Notes: generated by a model from the sequence alone, not told the origin. Counted from the first letter of the stretch, positions 42,409 to 51,075 are shown. The stretch: DNA of 64,000 nucleotides from Streptosporangiaceae bacterium (GCA_025934375.1 JAICYD010000010.1:1-64000), one strand, 5' to 3'. Numbers and translations: made by a program.

Positions 42409-43815
42409 ATGCCCTGGCGCGCGCTAGCTCGCCGCTTCCCGGTGCTCGCCATCGGCGACTTCCGGCTCCTGCTCGGCGACCGGCTGCTGGCGATGTCCTC
42501 GGTCGGCTTCTCCCTGGTCGGCGTCTCCTTCGCGGTGCTGAACGCCACTGGCTCCCCCGCCGACCTGTCGTACGTGCTGGCCGCCCAGATCGCTCCCACC
42601 TTGGCGTTCGCGCTCGTGGGGGGCGTGCTGGCGGACCGGTTCCCGCCGCAGGCGGTGCTGGTCGCGGCCAACCTGGCGATCGTGGCCGGCGAGGGCGGGT
42701 TCGGGATCCTGGTGCTCACCACGCATCCGCCGCTGTGGGCGATGATCGCGCTAGAGGCGCTGACCGGCACCGGCACTGCCATGTTCTACCCGGCGTCGCA
42801 GGCGCTGCTGCCCCGCGTGGTTCCCGCGGCGCTGCTGCAGGAGGCCAGTTCGATCAGCCGGATGGGCATGAATGGCGGCCAGATGGCGGGCGCCGCCGCC
42901 GGCGGGCTGGTCGTCGCGGGCGTCGGCTCTGGATGGGCGCTGGTGCTGTCGGGTGCGTGCGTGGCCGGCACGGTGCCCTTGCTGACGCGAATCACGGCCC
43001 GGGCAGGCTCGGGGGTGCCCGGGCAGCGGCCGGGCATGGTGCGGGAACTGCGAGAAGGATGGACGGAGTTCCGCTCGCACACCTGGCTCTGGGCCACAGT
43101 CATCCAGTACTGCCTGGTCATGATGGCCTGGAACGGCGCGTTCAACGTGCTCGGGCCGGTCGTCGCGCGACAGCACCTCGGCGGGCCGGCCGCGTGGGGC
43201 GCGATCACCGCCTGCGAAGGCGTCGGGCTTCTCCTGGGTGGCGTGGTGTCGCTGCGGTGGGCGCCGCGCCGGCCCATGCTCCTGGTCGTCGGAGCCGGAG
43301 GCGCGATGGCGATCTCGCCGCTCGCCCTGGGACTGGTCCTGCCGCTCGCCGTGGTCTGCGTGGTGTCGCTGAGCCTGGGGGCGCTGATGGAGGTGATGAT
43401 GGTCCAGTGGACGGTGGCGATGGCGACGCGCATCGCGCCGGGCATGCTGGCCCGCGTCGCCTCCTATGACGCCCTGGGATCGATGGCCGCGATGCCCCTC
43501 GGCGCGCTGATCGCCGGGCCGGCAGCCGCCTCGATTGGCGTCTCGTCCACGCAGTTCGCGGCCGCGGCGCTGATGATCGGGGTCTCGGCGCTCACGCTGA
43601 TCCCGCGAGACATCCGCCATGACCGCATCGACCGGGCCGCGCCGGGCACGGTCCCTGGCGAGTCAGCGCCAGTGGCCAAGCGGCAGCGGGCCACGGCTGA
43701 GGATGGTGCGAATGGCGAAGGTGCTGCGCGCCTCGACGACCGACGGGATCGTCAGGATCTGGTCGATGAGCAACTGCTCGTACCCGGCGAGGTCCGGGAC
43801 GGCTGCCTCTACTAG
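42409..43815 (+). CDS. MFS transporter (12-TM, DHA3/EntS-like exporter)
   Basis: 468 residues with about 12 hydrophobic segments; FRLLLGDRLLAMSSVGFSLV in TM1 and GGVLADRFPPQ in the first cytoplasmic loop fit the DHA3 family of siderophore or macrolide exporters. ATG 42409 is taken as start (TTG 42388 is in frame). The conserved part ends near IPRDIRHDRIDR; the remaining about 60 hydrophilic residues overlap the 3' end of the Lrp regulator gene by 153 nt on the other strand and are probably a read-through tail. Substrate unknown. Confidence 0.87.
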   Translation: MPWRALARRFPVLAIGDFRLLLGDRLLAMSSVGFSLVGVSFAVLNATGSPADLSYVLAAQIAPTLAFALVGGVLADRFPPQAVLVAANLAIVAGEGGFGILVLTTHPPLWAMIALEALTGTGTAMFYPASQALLPRVVPAALLQEASSISRMGMNGGQMAGAAAGGLVVAGVGSGWALVLSGACVAGTVPLLTRITARAGSGVPGQRPGMVRELREGWTEFRSHTWLWATVIQYCLVMMAWNGAFNVLGPVVARQHLGGPAAWGAITACEGVGLLLGGVVSLRWAPRRPMLLVVGAGGAMAISPLALGLVLPLAVVCVVSLSLGALMEVMMVQWTVAMATRIAPGMLARVASYDALGSMAAMPLGALIAGPAAASIGVSSTQFAAAALMIGVSALTLIPRDIRHDRIDRAAPGTVPGESAPVAKRQRATAEDGANGEGAARLDDRRDRQDLVDEQLLVPGEVRDGCLY

Positions 43816-44142
43816 GAAATCGTCCTGACCGGACACGAGATAGCACCCCACAACCGCCGGGATGGCGGTCAGCGCTTGCTCAACCGCCTGTGAGTTCTCC
43901 CGGGAATGGCCGGTCACCTTCAGCCCGATGAAGACGGTCAGCCCGAGCCCGGCCCTCACCCGGCTTACCTCCGCGTGGTAGCCGGCGATGATGCCGCTTG
44001 CCTCCAGGGCCTTGACGCGGCGCAGGCAGGCGGACGGGGACATCGCCACGGCGTCGGCGAGGTCCACGTTGGCCATCCGGCCGTCTTCCTGCAGCTTGGC
44101 CACGATGGCGCGATCCACCTTGTCTGGCGTGTGTTCTGGCAT
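43663..44142 (-). CDS. Lrp/AsnC family transcriptional regulator
   Basis: 159 residues, a complete single-module Lrp: winged helix (VDRAIVAKLQEDGRMANVDL, MSPSACLRRVKALEASGIIA) and the RAM effector domain (LGLTVFIGLKVTG, GCYLVSGQDDFLVEA). The divergent neighbour is an amino-acid exporter, a classic pairing where Lrp senses the exported amino acid. ATG 44142 is preferred because a perfect TATACT ends 7 nt before it, making the mRNA leaderless; ATG 44163 lies upstream of that -10. Confidence 0.92.
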   Translation of the reverse strand: MPEHTPDKVDRAIVAKLQEDGRMANVDLADAVAMSPSACLRRVKALEASGIIAGYHAEVSRVRAGLGLTVFIGLKVTGHSRENSQAVEQALTAIPAVVGCYLVSGQDDFLVEAAVPDLAGYEQLLIDQILTIPSVVEARSTFAIRTILSRGPLPLGHWR

Positions 44143-44149
44143 GTTGTTG

Positions 44150-44167
44150 AGTATATCGAGCATATCG
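44150..44167. promoter_or_regulatory. Lrp promoter -10 and direct repeats in the divergent gap
   Basis: TATACT on the minus strand (44150-44155) lies within two 9-bp direct repeats AG(T/C)ATATCG (44150-44158, 44159-44167). Candidate site for autoregulation and control of the exporter gene. Confidence 0.5.
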
Positions 44168-44247
44168 CGCAATAACCTGCCGGCTAATGGACCTGCGGAG
44201 GCGATATTTGCCATCGCGTGCGAGCCGGTTCTTGCGAAGCTGAAGGC

Positions 44248-45579
44248 ATGGACAGCTCACCGCTGACGACCGCGCGGGGCGCGGCGCTTTACATCGGGGC
44301 CCTGCTCGGGCCGGGCTTGCTTCTGCTTCCCGGACTCGCCGCCCGGACGGCGGGACCGGCCTCCGTCGTGGCCTGGATCGCGCTACTGGGCCTGTCGGCC
44401 CTGTTCGCCTGCGTGTTCGCGGCGCTCGGCCGGGGCTTTCCCTCAGCAGGCGGAGTCATGGGCTACGTGAGCGCCGGGCTCGGCGACTGGGCAGGCCGGG
44501 CGGCGGGCTGGTCGTTCCTGGCCGGCGTCATATCGGGCGCCCCCATCGTCTGCATCATCGGGGCCGGATACGTCACGGCCGTCATCGGCGCGTTCCGCGG
44601 GCCCGGTGAGGCGGGCGCCCAGGCGATCATCGCGGGCGTGCTGCTACTCGTGGTCCTCGCCCTGGCCGCCGGCGGACTGCGCAGCAGCGCCACCGCCCAG
44701 CTGCTGCTGGTCGCGCTGCTCATCGTCGTGGTCACCGTGGCGGTAAGCGGGTCGGCGCGGATGGCCCGGTCGGCGAACTGGGCACCGTTCGCCCCGCGCG
44801 GGTGGACGGCGGTCGGGCACGCGGCGGCGCTGCTCATGCTGTCGTTCGTCGGCTGGGAGGCGGTCGCCCCGCTGACCACGCGATTCCGCGACCCGAGGCG
44901 GCAGCTGACGCGGGTGATCGCCATCGCCCTCGCGGTGACCACCGCGATTTACCTGGGCCTGGCGATCACCGTGATCGGCGTGCTCGGCCCGGACGCCGGC
45001 AGCTCCATCCCCCTGGCCGGGCTGCTGGAGGCCGCCATCGGCAGTGCTGGCCCGGCGGTCGCCGCGGTGGCGGCGGTCATCTTGACGCTAGGCGCCACCA
45101 ACTCGTACATCACGGGCGCGAGCGCCATGGTGGGGACGCTGCCCCCGCTGCGGGCAGGCCGCGCGGGCGCGCCGTCCGGCGAGGGCCTCCAGGCTCGGCC
45201 CGAAGCTCGGCGGGGGCTGCTGGTAACGATCGCCGCGACCGGATTCCCGCTGATCGCGCTCTACGGGGCCGGGCTGATCAGCGTGACGCCCTTGGTCGCG
45301 ATCCCGACCACCCTCTTCCTGAGCGTCTACCTAGGGTCCACGGTGGCCGCGATCCGGCTGCTGCGCGGCCTGGGCCGGGTGGCGGCCGTGCCCGCGGCCG
45401 TGGCCGTCACGGCGCTCCTGCTGTTCTGCGGCTGGGCGCTCACCGCGCCGGCCTTGATTGCGCTGGTCACCGCGATCCCCTGGCTGCGCAGTCGGCCCGC
45501 CCGGGGCGAAGTCGCCCGTCGCGCGGTCAGCCGCCCCGCCGGAGCGGCCGTGGGGCAGCCCGCGCGCCAGGGCTCCTAG
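44248..45579 (+). CDS. APC-family amino acid exporter (YjeH-like)
   Basis: 443 residues with about 12 hydrophobic segments. The start TTARGAALYIGALLGPGLLL and the compact size resemble YjeH, which exports methionine and branched-chain amino acids in E. coli. WEAVAPLTTRFRDPRRQLTR is a typical APC loop. ATG 44248 has GAAGG upstream. It is divergent from an Lrp regulator with 105 bp between the start codons, so expression is probably amino-acid-responsive. The stop overlaps the opposing phosphatase gene by 4 nt. Confidence 0.85.
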   Translation: MDSSPLTTARGAALYIGALLGPGLLLLPGLAARTAGPASVVAWIALLGLSALFACVFAALGRGFPSAGGVMGYVSAGLGDWAGRAAGWSFLAGVISGAPIVCIIGAGYVTAVIGAFRGPGEAGAQAIIAGVLLLVVLALAAGGLRSSATAQLLLVALLIVVVTVAVSGSARMARSANWAPFAPRGWTAVGHAAALLMLSFVGWEAVAPLTTRFRDPRRQLTRVIAIALAVTTAIYLGLAITVIGVLGPDAGSSIPLAGLLEAAIGSAGPAVAAVAAVILTLGATNSYITGASAMVGTLPPLRAGRAGAPSGEGLQARPEARRGLLVTIAATGFPLIALYGAGLISVTPLVAIPTTLFLSVYLGSTVAAIRLLRGLGRVAAVPAAVAVTALLLFCGWALTAPALIALVTAIPWLRSRPARGEVARRAVSRPAGAAVGQPARQGS

Positions 45580-46808
45580 GCCTGACTGGGTACGGTGCCG
45601 GGCGAGACGGGCTCACCGGGGTGGGACGGCCCGGCGGGAAGGTCCGAGGCGGACTGGGCGCGAAGGGCCTGCGCGGGGACGTGGCCGGCCGCGCCCGGCC
45701 GGTCAACCGGCGCGGCGTCCGCGGACTCGGTGACGGCCGCGCACTTGACGAGCAGCATCGCCGCGTCGTCGGTGAGAGTGTGCCCGACGTGGGAGATGAC
45801 CTGCCCCTTGATCAGGTCCAGCGCCACCTCGGCGTCATGCCCGGCCAGGATCTGGCCGCACTGGGACAACTGGTAGAACGCTCCCGTCTTGTCCCGCGCC
45901 TCGCTGATCCCATCGGTGTAGAACAAGATCTGGTCCCCGGGGCCAAACGGCCAGGTGCTCGGCGTGCGCTCGTCATCGGCCAGCTCCGCCAGGCCTAGCG
46001 GGAGGCACGGGTCTGGCGAGTCGGCGGGCATGACATCGCCGTTGCGGAGCAGGAGAGGTGACGGGTGGCCGCAGTTGAGGATCTCGATCACCGGGCAGCC
46101 TGGGATCAGCTCGGCGAGGACGGCGGTCACGAACTCCTGCTCCGGCGCCTGGTAGCGCATGCTCTGCTCGATCCGCGCGGCGATCTCCACCAGGTCCGTG
46201 GCCTCGTAGGCGGCCTCGCGGAAGGCGCCGAGGACCATGGCGGCGGTCCGCACCGCGGTGATCCCCTTACCCTGGACGTCCCCGAGGATGATCCGCACGC
46301 GATCAGGGGTGGTGGCCACCTCGTAGAGGTCACCGCCGATCCGCGCGGCGGCGGTGGCGGACATGTACCGGACCGCGAGCTCCGCGCCGGGCACTTCCCG
46401 GGGCGCGGGGCGCAGTAGGACCGCCTGCGCGATCTCGGCCACCGCCCGGATGTCGGCGAGTTCCCGCTCCCTGCGCTGGCGTCCCGCGCTCGCCACCACC
46501 CCCACGACCGTCACGCCGGCGATCGTGATGAACGGGACGTTCCCATGGGGCTGCAGGTAGTAGTGGTAGTGCCAGGAAAGGCCGACGCAGACGGTCAGCG
46601 CCAGCATGCCCATGAGCGCGGTCGGGATGGCGCGCCTGGACACCGAGGCGAGCGCCGGCCCCAGTGACATCAGGGGCAGCAGGCCCCGGTCGTGGTAGGG
46701 CATGAGCTCGTCCACGACGACCACGAACATGACGAAATACGGGAGCGCCACCAGGAAGAGTCGGTGAACGCTCGCCGCCGAAGATTTCACGAGGGCGTCT
46801 ACTGCCAC
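45576..46808 (-). CDS. Membrane PP2C-type (SpoIIE/RsbU-like) phosphatase
   Basis: 410 residues. An N-terminal membrane region of about four helices (residues about 15-110) is followed by the SpoIIE phosphatase domain: ARIGGDLYEVATTPDRVRII, GDVQGKGITAVRTAAMVLGA, LNCGHPSPLLL and FYTDGISEARD supply the metal-binding aspartates. Such proteins dephosphorylate anti-anti-sigma factors of STAS type, but no sigma-B-like partner is nearby. A Pro/Ala-rich tail of about 50 residues follows. GTG start with GGAG very close. Confidence 0.9.
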   Translation of the reverse strand: MAVDALVKSSAASVHRLFLVALPYFVMFVVVVDELMPYHDRGLLPLMSLGPALASVSRRAIPTALMGMLALTVCVGLSWHYHYYLQPHGNVPFITIAGVTVVGVVASAGRQRRERELADIRAVAEIAQAVLLRPAPREVPGAELAVRYMSATAAARIGGDLYEVATTPDRVRIILGDVQGKGITAVRTAAMVLGAFREAAYEATDLVEIAARIEQSMRYQAPEQEFVTAVLAELIPGCPVIEILNCGHPSPLLLRNGDVMPADSPDPCLPLGLAELADDERTPSTWPFGPGDQILFYTDGISEARDKTGAFYQLSQCGQILAGHDAEVALDLIKGQVISHVGHTLTDDAAMLLVKCAAVTESADAAPVDRPGAAGHVPAQALRAQSASDLPAGPSHPGEPVSPGTVPSQA

Positions 46809-47005
46809 TACTCCGTCACGGGATCACGATGCCGGTATTGCGACGTATCTCAATGGTAACGAGTCCGGGGGGCGGCCGCCGGCCATTTAGGGCAAGTCCC
46901 GCCGTACCACGGCGTCGCTCCCTTGCGCTAAAAGATCTACCTACCTTTTGCTCCAGGAACTCGCCGGGAACCCAGTCGCAGGACTCGAATGTCAGTACCC
47001 CGCCA

Positions 47006-47011
47006 TACGGT
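47006..47011 (+). promoter_or_regulatory. -10 element of leaderless DUF4262 gene
   Basis: TACGGT ends 6 nt before ATG 47018; no ribosome site visible. Confidence 0.35.
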
Positions 47012-47017
47012 GGCCTC

Positions 47018-47587
47018 ATGAAGATGAAGCTACGCAAGCGCCACCACGAGTGCCCGGCCTGCGCGCGCGAGGCAAACGGCCCCGACCCTGCCCCGGACGC
47101 CTACATGCAGGGGATCCTGAGCCAGGTCAGCTCGTGCGGCTGGGCGGTTCCCGGCGTGCTCGGCGAGGGCGACGCGTCGCCGTGGGCGTACAGCGTTGGC
47201 CTCTGGGCTAGCTACGGGCACCCGGACCTGGCCGCTTTCGGCCGTCCGCTTGGCCAGCTGGCCGCCATCATCCGGCCGTTGTGCACGCGGGCCGCCGACG
47301 ACGAGGGCTTCGACATCGGCGACGAGATCAGTGACGCGTTCCCCGCGCGGCTAGCGATCCGCGACGTCCACGACAGCTGGCGGATGGCTTCCATGTTCTT
47401 GGCCTCTGACCAGTTCCACGGCTATATCCGGCCCCCTATCCGCCAGGTCGTATGGGCGGACAACGACGGCAACTTCCCCTGGGACATGCGATACGGGCCG
47501 GGACTGGCCGACGCCCAGCCGATGCTCTGGCTGCCGGTAGAGGACCACCCGCCAGGCACCTGGACCCGCCTTGCCCGCCAGTCCTGA
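47018..47587 (+). CDS. DUF4262 domain-containing protein
   Basis: 189 residues. After a basic N-terminus with C-PA-C, the core WAVPGVLGEGDASPWAYSVG, LWASYGHPDLAAFGRP and the WADNDGNFPWD segment match DUF4262, a small domain of unknown function common in actinomycetes. No signal peptide. ATG 47018 is supported by the -10 six nt upstream; ATG 47024 is an alternative. Confidence 0.82.
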   Translation: MKMKLRKRHHECPACAREANGPDPAPDAYMQGILSQVSSCGWAVPGVLGEGDASPWAYSVGLWASYGHPDLAAFGRPLGQLAAIIRPLCTRAADDEGFDIGDEISDAFPARLAIRDVHDSWRMASMFLASDQFHGYIRPPIRQVVWADNDGNFPWDMRYGPGLADAQPMLWLPVEDHPPGTWTRLARQS

Positions 47588-47639
47588 GCGGGCTGGCGAC
47601 CGATCGGCATAAGCTCTCCCAATCACGACTAGCGTCGAC

Positions 47640-47645
47640 TACGCT
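47640..47645 (+). promoter_or_regulatory. -10 element of leaderless mini GntR gene
   Basis: TACGCT ends 6 nt before GTG 47652; AGGGA in that interval is too close to act as a ribosome site. Confidence 0.35.
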
Positions 47646-47651
47646 AGGGAC

Positions 47652-47900
47652 GTGACGACCACCACTGCTTCTGGCGAGCGGGTGTCCCCCCGTGACCCGC
47701 GGCTGCACGTGCGCATCGAGGCAGACCTTCGCTCCAAGATCGCCGCTGGCAAGCTACGGTCCGGGCAGGCACTGCCCACCATCCACGAGCTCCGAGAGAC
47801 CTACGGCTGCTGCCGGCAGACGGCGGCGCGGCCGCTGCAGCGCATGCTCGATGATGGCCTGCTGGTCCGCTACCCCGGCCTCGGCTACTACGTCCGTTAA
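47652..47900 (+). CDS. Mini GntR-type winged-helix protein
   Basis: 82 residues. Only the GntR DNA-binding domain is present (IEADLRSKIAAGKLRSGQAL, PTIHELRETYG, QTAARPLQRMLDDGLL, YPGLGYYV); the usual C-terminal effector domain is missing, and the stop follows the wing directly. Such short forms exist as stand-alone repressors in actinomycetes, so it need not be broken. Most of it is overlapped antisense by the C-terminal tail of the ABC permease frame. Confidence 0.8.
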   Translation: MTTTTASGERVSPRDPRLHVRIEADLRSKIAAGKLRSGQALPTIHELRETYGCCRQTAARPLQRMLDDGLLVRYPGLGYYVR

Positions 47901-49166
47901 CGCCCCGCCGTGCCCGTAACTGTCACCGCCGAGTCTCCAGCACCACCGCCGTGCCCGAAGCAGAACCGCCGTCTCCGCAACACCGCCGCCCCACCCTCTT
48001 CGCCGGCCCCCGTGAGCGCGAGCCCAGGCCGCCACAGCTATTTCAGGCACGTCCCGAGCGGCCTCGACGGGTTGCCACGCGAGGCGAAGCGAGGCGCGAG
48101 CCAGCCGCGTGCGCCGTTCGGACGGAGGTATCGCGACTAGGACGGAGGCATCGCGAGGCGAAGCGAGGAACGAGCGAAGCTTCGAGCGATCGGCAAGCCG
48201 CGGAGGGCCCGCGCGGTTTCCGCGGGCCCTCCGCGCGAGCCGGATTCTACGGGCGGAGGTGCACTGGTTTGGGGTCGAAGGGGGCGCAGCCCCCTGGGAA
48301 GCAGAGCCTGGGGGATTGGCGCCTATCCCCCCAGAAGATAAGGCATTCTTGGCGTACGACCGGAAGGTTGTCACCGAGATGATGACGGCGAGGACGGCCA
48401 GGGCGAGCAGGCCACCGCATCGTTCGGCGACGCCGGCCCAGTCAGGGGTCGCTGACAGCGCCGCGCGGCCGACCTGGACTTCCCAGTTGAGCGGGTTGCG
48501 GGAGGCGATGGCCTGCATCCACCCGGGCATGAAGTCGGGCTGCATGAACGCCGATGACAAGAACATCAACGGGAGCATGAAGAACGTGTAGACGCCGATG
48601 ATCGCCTCGCGGGATCGCAGCAGCATGCCGGTCATGTTGGACAGTGCGCCCCACAGGATGCCGACGAGGACCGCCGCGACGGTCGCGATGGCGACGCCCG
48701 CCACGCCGCCGGGGTAGCGTGCTCCCCCGGCCATCGCGAGACCGACGATGATCAGCGTCTGCACGATCGTCCCGACGGCCTGCTCGGCCACTGAGGCGTT
48801 CATGATCGCCAGCCGGCTGGCCGGGGTGACCAGCAGCCGGTTGAGGGTGCCGCGATCGATCTCCTCAATGAGCGTCATCCCGGCCCACATGTTGTTCGAC
48901 ATCGCGTTCATCGCGACGATGCCCGGGACCAGGTAGGCGAGGTAGGAGCCGTGATAGCCGAAGCCGGGGATGTCGATGACCTTGCGGAACAGTTCCCCGA
49001 AGAGGAACAGCCAGATGGCCGGCTGCACCACGCCGAACGCGATGACGACGGGCTGGCGGACCAGTGCGTGCAGCTTGCGCCCGGTCAGGTACCAGGTGTC
49101 GGTCACGGGGCTGCTCTTGTGCCCCACGGCTGGCGCTGCTCCCGTGGGGGCGGTGATGGCGGTCAT
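47754..49166 (-). CDS. ABC-2 type drug exporter permease with long read-through tail
   Basis: 470 residues. The core (1 to about 275) is a DrrB-like permease with six helices: WYLTGRKLHALVRQPVVIAF, NMWAGMTLIEEIDRGTLNRL, LVGILWGALSNMTGMLLRSR, ending FRSYAKNAL. The normal stop is missing; from about 48345 the frame passes through a palindromic element and a terminator-like hairpin, then runs antisense through the GntR gene for about 195 Arg-rich residues. A family-length protein would end near 48340. Start ATG overlaps the ATPase stop (ATGA). Confidence 0.88.
   Translation of the reverse strand: MTAITAPTGAAPAVGHKSSPVTDTWYLTGRKLHALVRQPVVIAFGVVQPAIWLFLFGELFRKVIDIPGFGYHGSYLAYLVPGIVAMNAMSNNMWAGMTLIEEIDRGTLNRLLVTPASRLAIMNASVAEQAVGTIVQTLIIVGLAMAGGARYPGGVAGVAIATVAAVLVGILWGALSNMTGMLLRSREAIIGVYTFFMLPLMFLSSAFMQPDFMPGWMQAIASRNPLNWEVQVGRAALSATPDWAGVAERCGGLLALAVLAVIISVTTFRSYAKNALSSGGIGANPPGSASQGAAPPSTPNQCTSARRIRLARRARGNRAGPPRLADRSKLRSFLASPRDASVLVAIPPSERRTRLARASLRLAWQPVEAARDVPEIAVAAWARAHGGRRRGWGGGVAETAVLLRARRWCWRLGGDSYGHGGALTDVVAEAGVADQQAIIEHALQRPRRRLPAAAVGLSELVDGGQCLPGP
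48200..48234. terminator. 14-bp perfect hairpin after the ABC operon
   Basis: GCGGAGGGCCCGCG pairs with CGCGGGCCCTCCGC around CGGTTTC. It lies between the GntR stop and the point where the permease family sequence ends, as expected for a shared terminator. Confidence 0.75.
48307..48333. repeat. GGGGGATTGGCGCC palindromic element at the permease end
   Basis: GCCTGGGGGATTGGCGCC then TATCCCCCC; GGGGGAT/ATCCCCC form a 7-bp stem. Nearly the same as 15417-15442 at the metK end. Confidence 0.75.
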
Positions 49167-49987
49167 GCGCGGGTCACCTCCGCCATCTCGAAGCGACGGC
49201 CCGCGTAGTGCAGGTAGACATCATCGAGCGTCCGTGACTCGGTCCGCTCCTTGAGCTGCGACGGCGTGCCCTCCGCGACGACGCGGCCCATGTCGACGAT
49301 CGCGACCGTGTCGGCCAGCCGGTCGGCCTCTTCCAGGTAGTGCGTGGTGAGCAGGACGGTCATCCGGTCCTCGCTGGCCAGGCGGCCGATCTCCTGCCAC
49401 ATCGCGGCCCGCGACTCCGGGTCCAGCCCGGTCGTCGGCTCGTCGAGGAACAAGACCTTCGGCCGGTGCACCAGGCCGAGTGCCACGTCGAGGCGGCGCT
49501 GCATGCCACCGGAGTAGTGGCGCACGAAGCGGCGAGCGGCGCTGGTGAGCTGGAAGCGGCCCAGCAACTCGTCGGCGCGTAGCCGGGCGGACTTGGTGTC
49601 CAGGCCGTGCAGGTGGCCTTGCAGGATCAGGTTCTCGCGGCCGGTGGCGCTCGGATCCGCCCCGGATCGCTGGCCAACGACGCCGATGACGCGTCGCACG
49701 CCGGCCGGGTCGGCCAGCACGTCGATGCCTGCCACAGTCGCGGTGCCCTCATCGGGCCGGGCGAGGGAGGTAAGGATCTTGACGGTGGTGGACTTGCCCG
49801 CGCCGTTGGGGCCGACGAGGGTGAAGATGGTGCCTCGGGGCACGCTGAGGCTCAGTCCGTCCAGCGCCCGGATGCGGGGCTTGGCGCGCTTGCCACTGCC
49901 CTTGTCCTCCGGGCGGGCGGCACCGCCGCTCTTGCCGGGATAGGTCTTGATGAGGCCGCGTGCCTCGATGGCACAGCCGTGTTGCAT
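49163..49987 (-). CDS. ABC transporter ATPase, DrrA-like
   Basis: 274 residues. Walker A GPNGAGKST, the Q-loop region (GVVGQRSG), signature YSGGMQRRLD, Walker B VLFLDEPTTGLDP and the switch His in LLTTHYLEE are intact. A basic insert of about 20 residues (GGAARPEDKGSGKRAKPR) precedes the first strand. It pairs with the permease for drug export. ATG has GAGGAG 7 nt upstream. A PadR regulator lies upstream on the same strand. Confidence 0.95.
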   Translation of the reverse strand: MQHGCAIEARGLIKTYPGKSGGAARPEDKGSGKRAKPRIRALDGLSLSVPRGTIFTLVGPNGAGKSTTVKILTSLARPDEGTATVAGIDVLADPAGVRRVIGVVGQRSGADPSATGRENLILQGHLHGLDTKSARLRADELLGRFQLTSAARRFVRHYSGGMQRRLDVALGLVHRPKVLFLDEPTTGLDPESRAAMWQEIGRLASEDRMTVLLTTHYLEEADRLADTVAIVDMGRVVAEGTPSQLKERTESRTLDDVYLHYAGRRFEMAEVTRA

Positions 49988-50011
49988 GAGGGAACTCCTC
50001 TTGTTGCTGTT

Positions 50012-50031
50012 ATCACGCGGACGTGCGTGAT
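50012..50031. promoter_or_regulatory. Inverted repeat before the ABC operon
   Basis: ATCACGC-GGACGT-GCGTGAT, perfect 7-bp arms, 24 nt before the ATPase start. Operator or leader hairpin. Confidence 0.5.
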
Positions 50032-50164
50032 GGGTCCCGCGAGGAGGTTCCGGCTAGACTCTTTCTTGGGCCTCGTCGAGCCGGGTTCCGTCCTGCGACG
50101 GGATTGGACTGACTGGGGTTTGCGACCCTGCGCCGCGGTGTTGCCGCACCGTGGCGTGGGGTCT

Positions 50165-50830
50165 TTACATGCCTGCCTCGTCCCACCTCCCCTTGGCTTC
50201 CTCGTCCAGCAGGTGGCGGAGCACGTCCGGCACCTCGCCGGTGTCGCGGAACTTCCGCCAGGCGTCGACGCCGCTGAGCGTGCCCGTGACGATCTCGCTG
50301 ATCAGGCCGCGCACCCAGCCCGCCTCGGCGATCCGCATCGCGAGCTGGTACTCGGACTCGATGAGGAACAGCCGGGGCAGCCGCTCCGCGAGCGCCTTGA
50401 GGCCTGCCTGCTCGGCGGCGTTCACGGCGTCCAGCCTTGTCAGCCGAGTGGTTAGCAATTCGACGATCTCGTCGGGATGCATGCCGCCAGCTTCGGAGAG
50501 GGCGGCGGCGAAGCCGCTGGCCTCCTCCCCCGGCACGCTGAGCAGATCGCGCATCCAGTCCCTGAGCTCGGCCTGCCCGGCCTCGGTGATCCGGTAGGTG
50601 GTGCGCTCGGGCTGGCGGCCCTCGCGCTCGGTGCTGTCGACCTCGATGAACCCGTACTTCTCGAGGTTCTGCACGACGGTGTACAGCGAGCCCCAGTTGA
50701 TCTTGATCGAGTTGTCCTTGCCGCGCGCCTTAAGCGTCTGCGCCATCTCGTACGGGTACATCGGCTGCTGCGACAGCAGCGACAGCAGCGCGAGCGCGAG
50801 CAGGTTGCCGACCTTACGCCGCTTCGCCAT
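50165..50830 (-). CDS. PadR family transcriptional regulator
   Basis: 221 residues. The N-terminal PadR winged helix (LALALLSLLSQQPMYPYEMA, WGSLYTVVQNLEKYGFIEVD, RTTYRITEAGQAELRDWM) is followed by a long helical C-terminal dimerisation region, the PadR-s1-like layout. These repress adjacent drug exporters and are released by the drug. ATG 50830 is chosen; GTG 50839 is in frame. A palindrome lies 73 bp upstream, and the ABC operon starts 177 bp downstream. Confidence 0.93.
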   Translation of the reverse strand: MAKRRKVGNLLALALLSLLSQQPMYPYEMAQTLKARGKDNSIKINWGSLYTVVQNLEKYGFIEVDSTEREGRQPERTTYRITEAGQAELRDWMRDLLSVPGEEASGFAAALSEAGGMHPDEIVELLTTRLTRLDAVNAAEQAGLKALAERLPRLFLIESEYQLAMRIAEAGWVRGLISEIVTGTLSGVDAWRKFRDTGEVPDVLRHLLDEEAKGRWDEAGM

Positions 50831-50902
50831 GTGCTCCACCGCCTTCCGCTTCTGCCCTGCTGCTCACCTGCGTATGCTCGCCATCGAGGACTCGCAGCCG
50901 AT

Positions 50903-50918
50903 TACTCGTAGACGAGTA
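50903..50918. promoter_or_regulatory. Palindrome upstream of padR gene
   Basis: TACTCGT-AG-ACGAGTA, perfect 7-bp arms, 73 bp before the start: a candidate PadR autoregulatory operator. It does not match the repeat in front of the ABC genes. Confidence 0.5.
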
Positions 50919-51075
50919 TACGCCGACGAGCGGCCATCGCAAGGGGGAAGATGTACGGTGCTGGCGTTCCGGGCCGCCGGTAAAACCCGCGTAAGGCTGC
51001 CGTCATTGGGGCCGCTCAAGGCCGACGGCGGCACGTCATCCGAACCAGGCTGTCGGCGGACGCTTCAGCAGGTGG

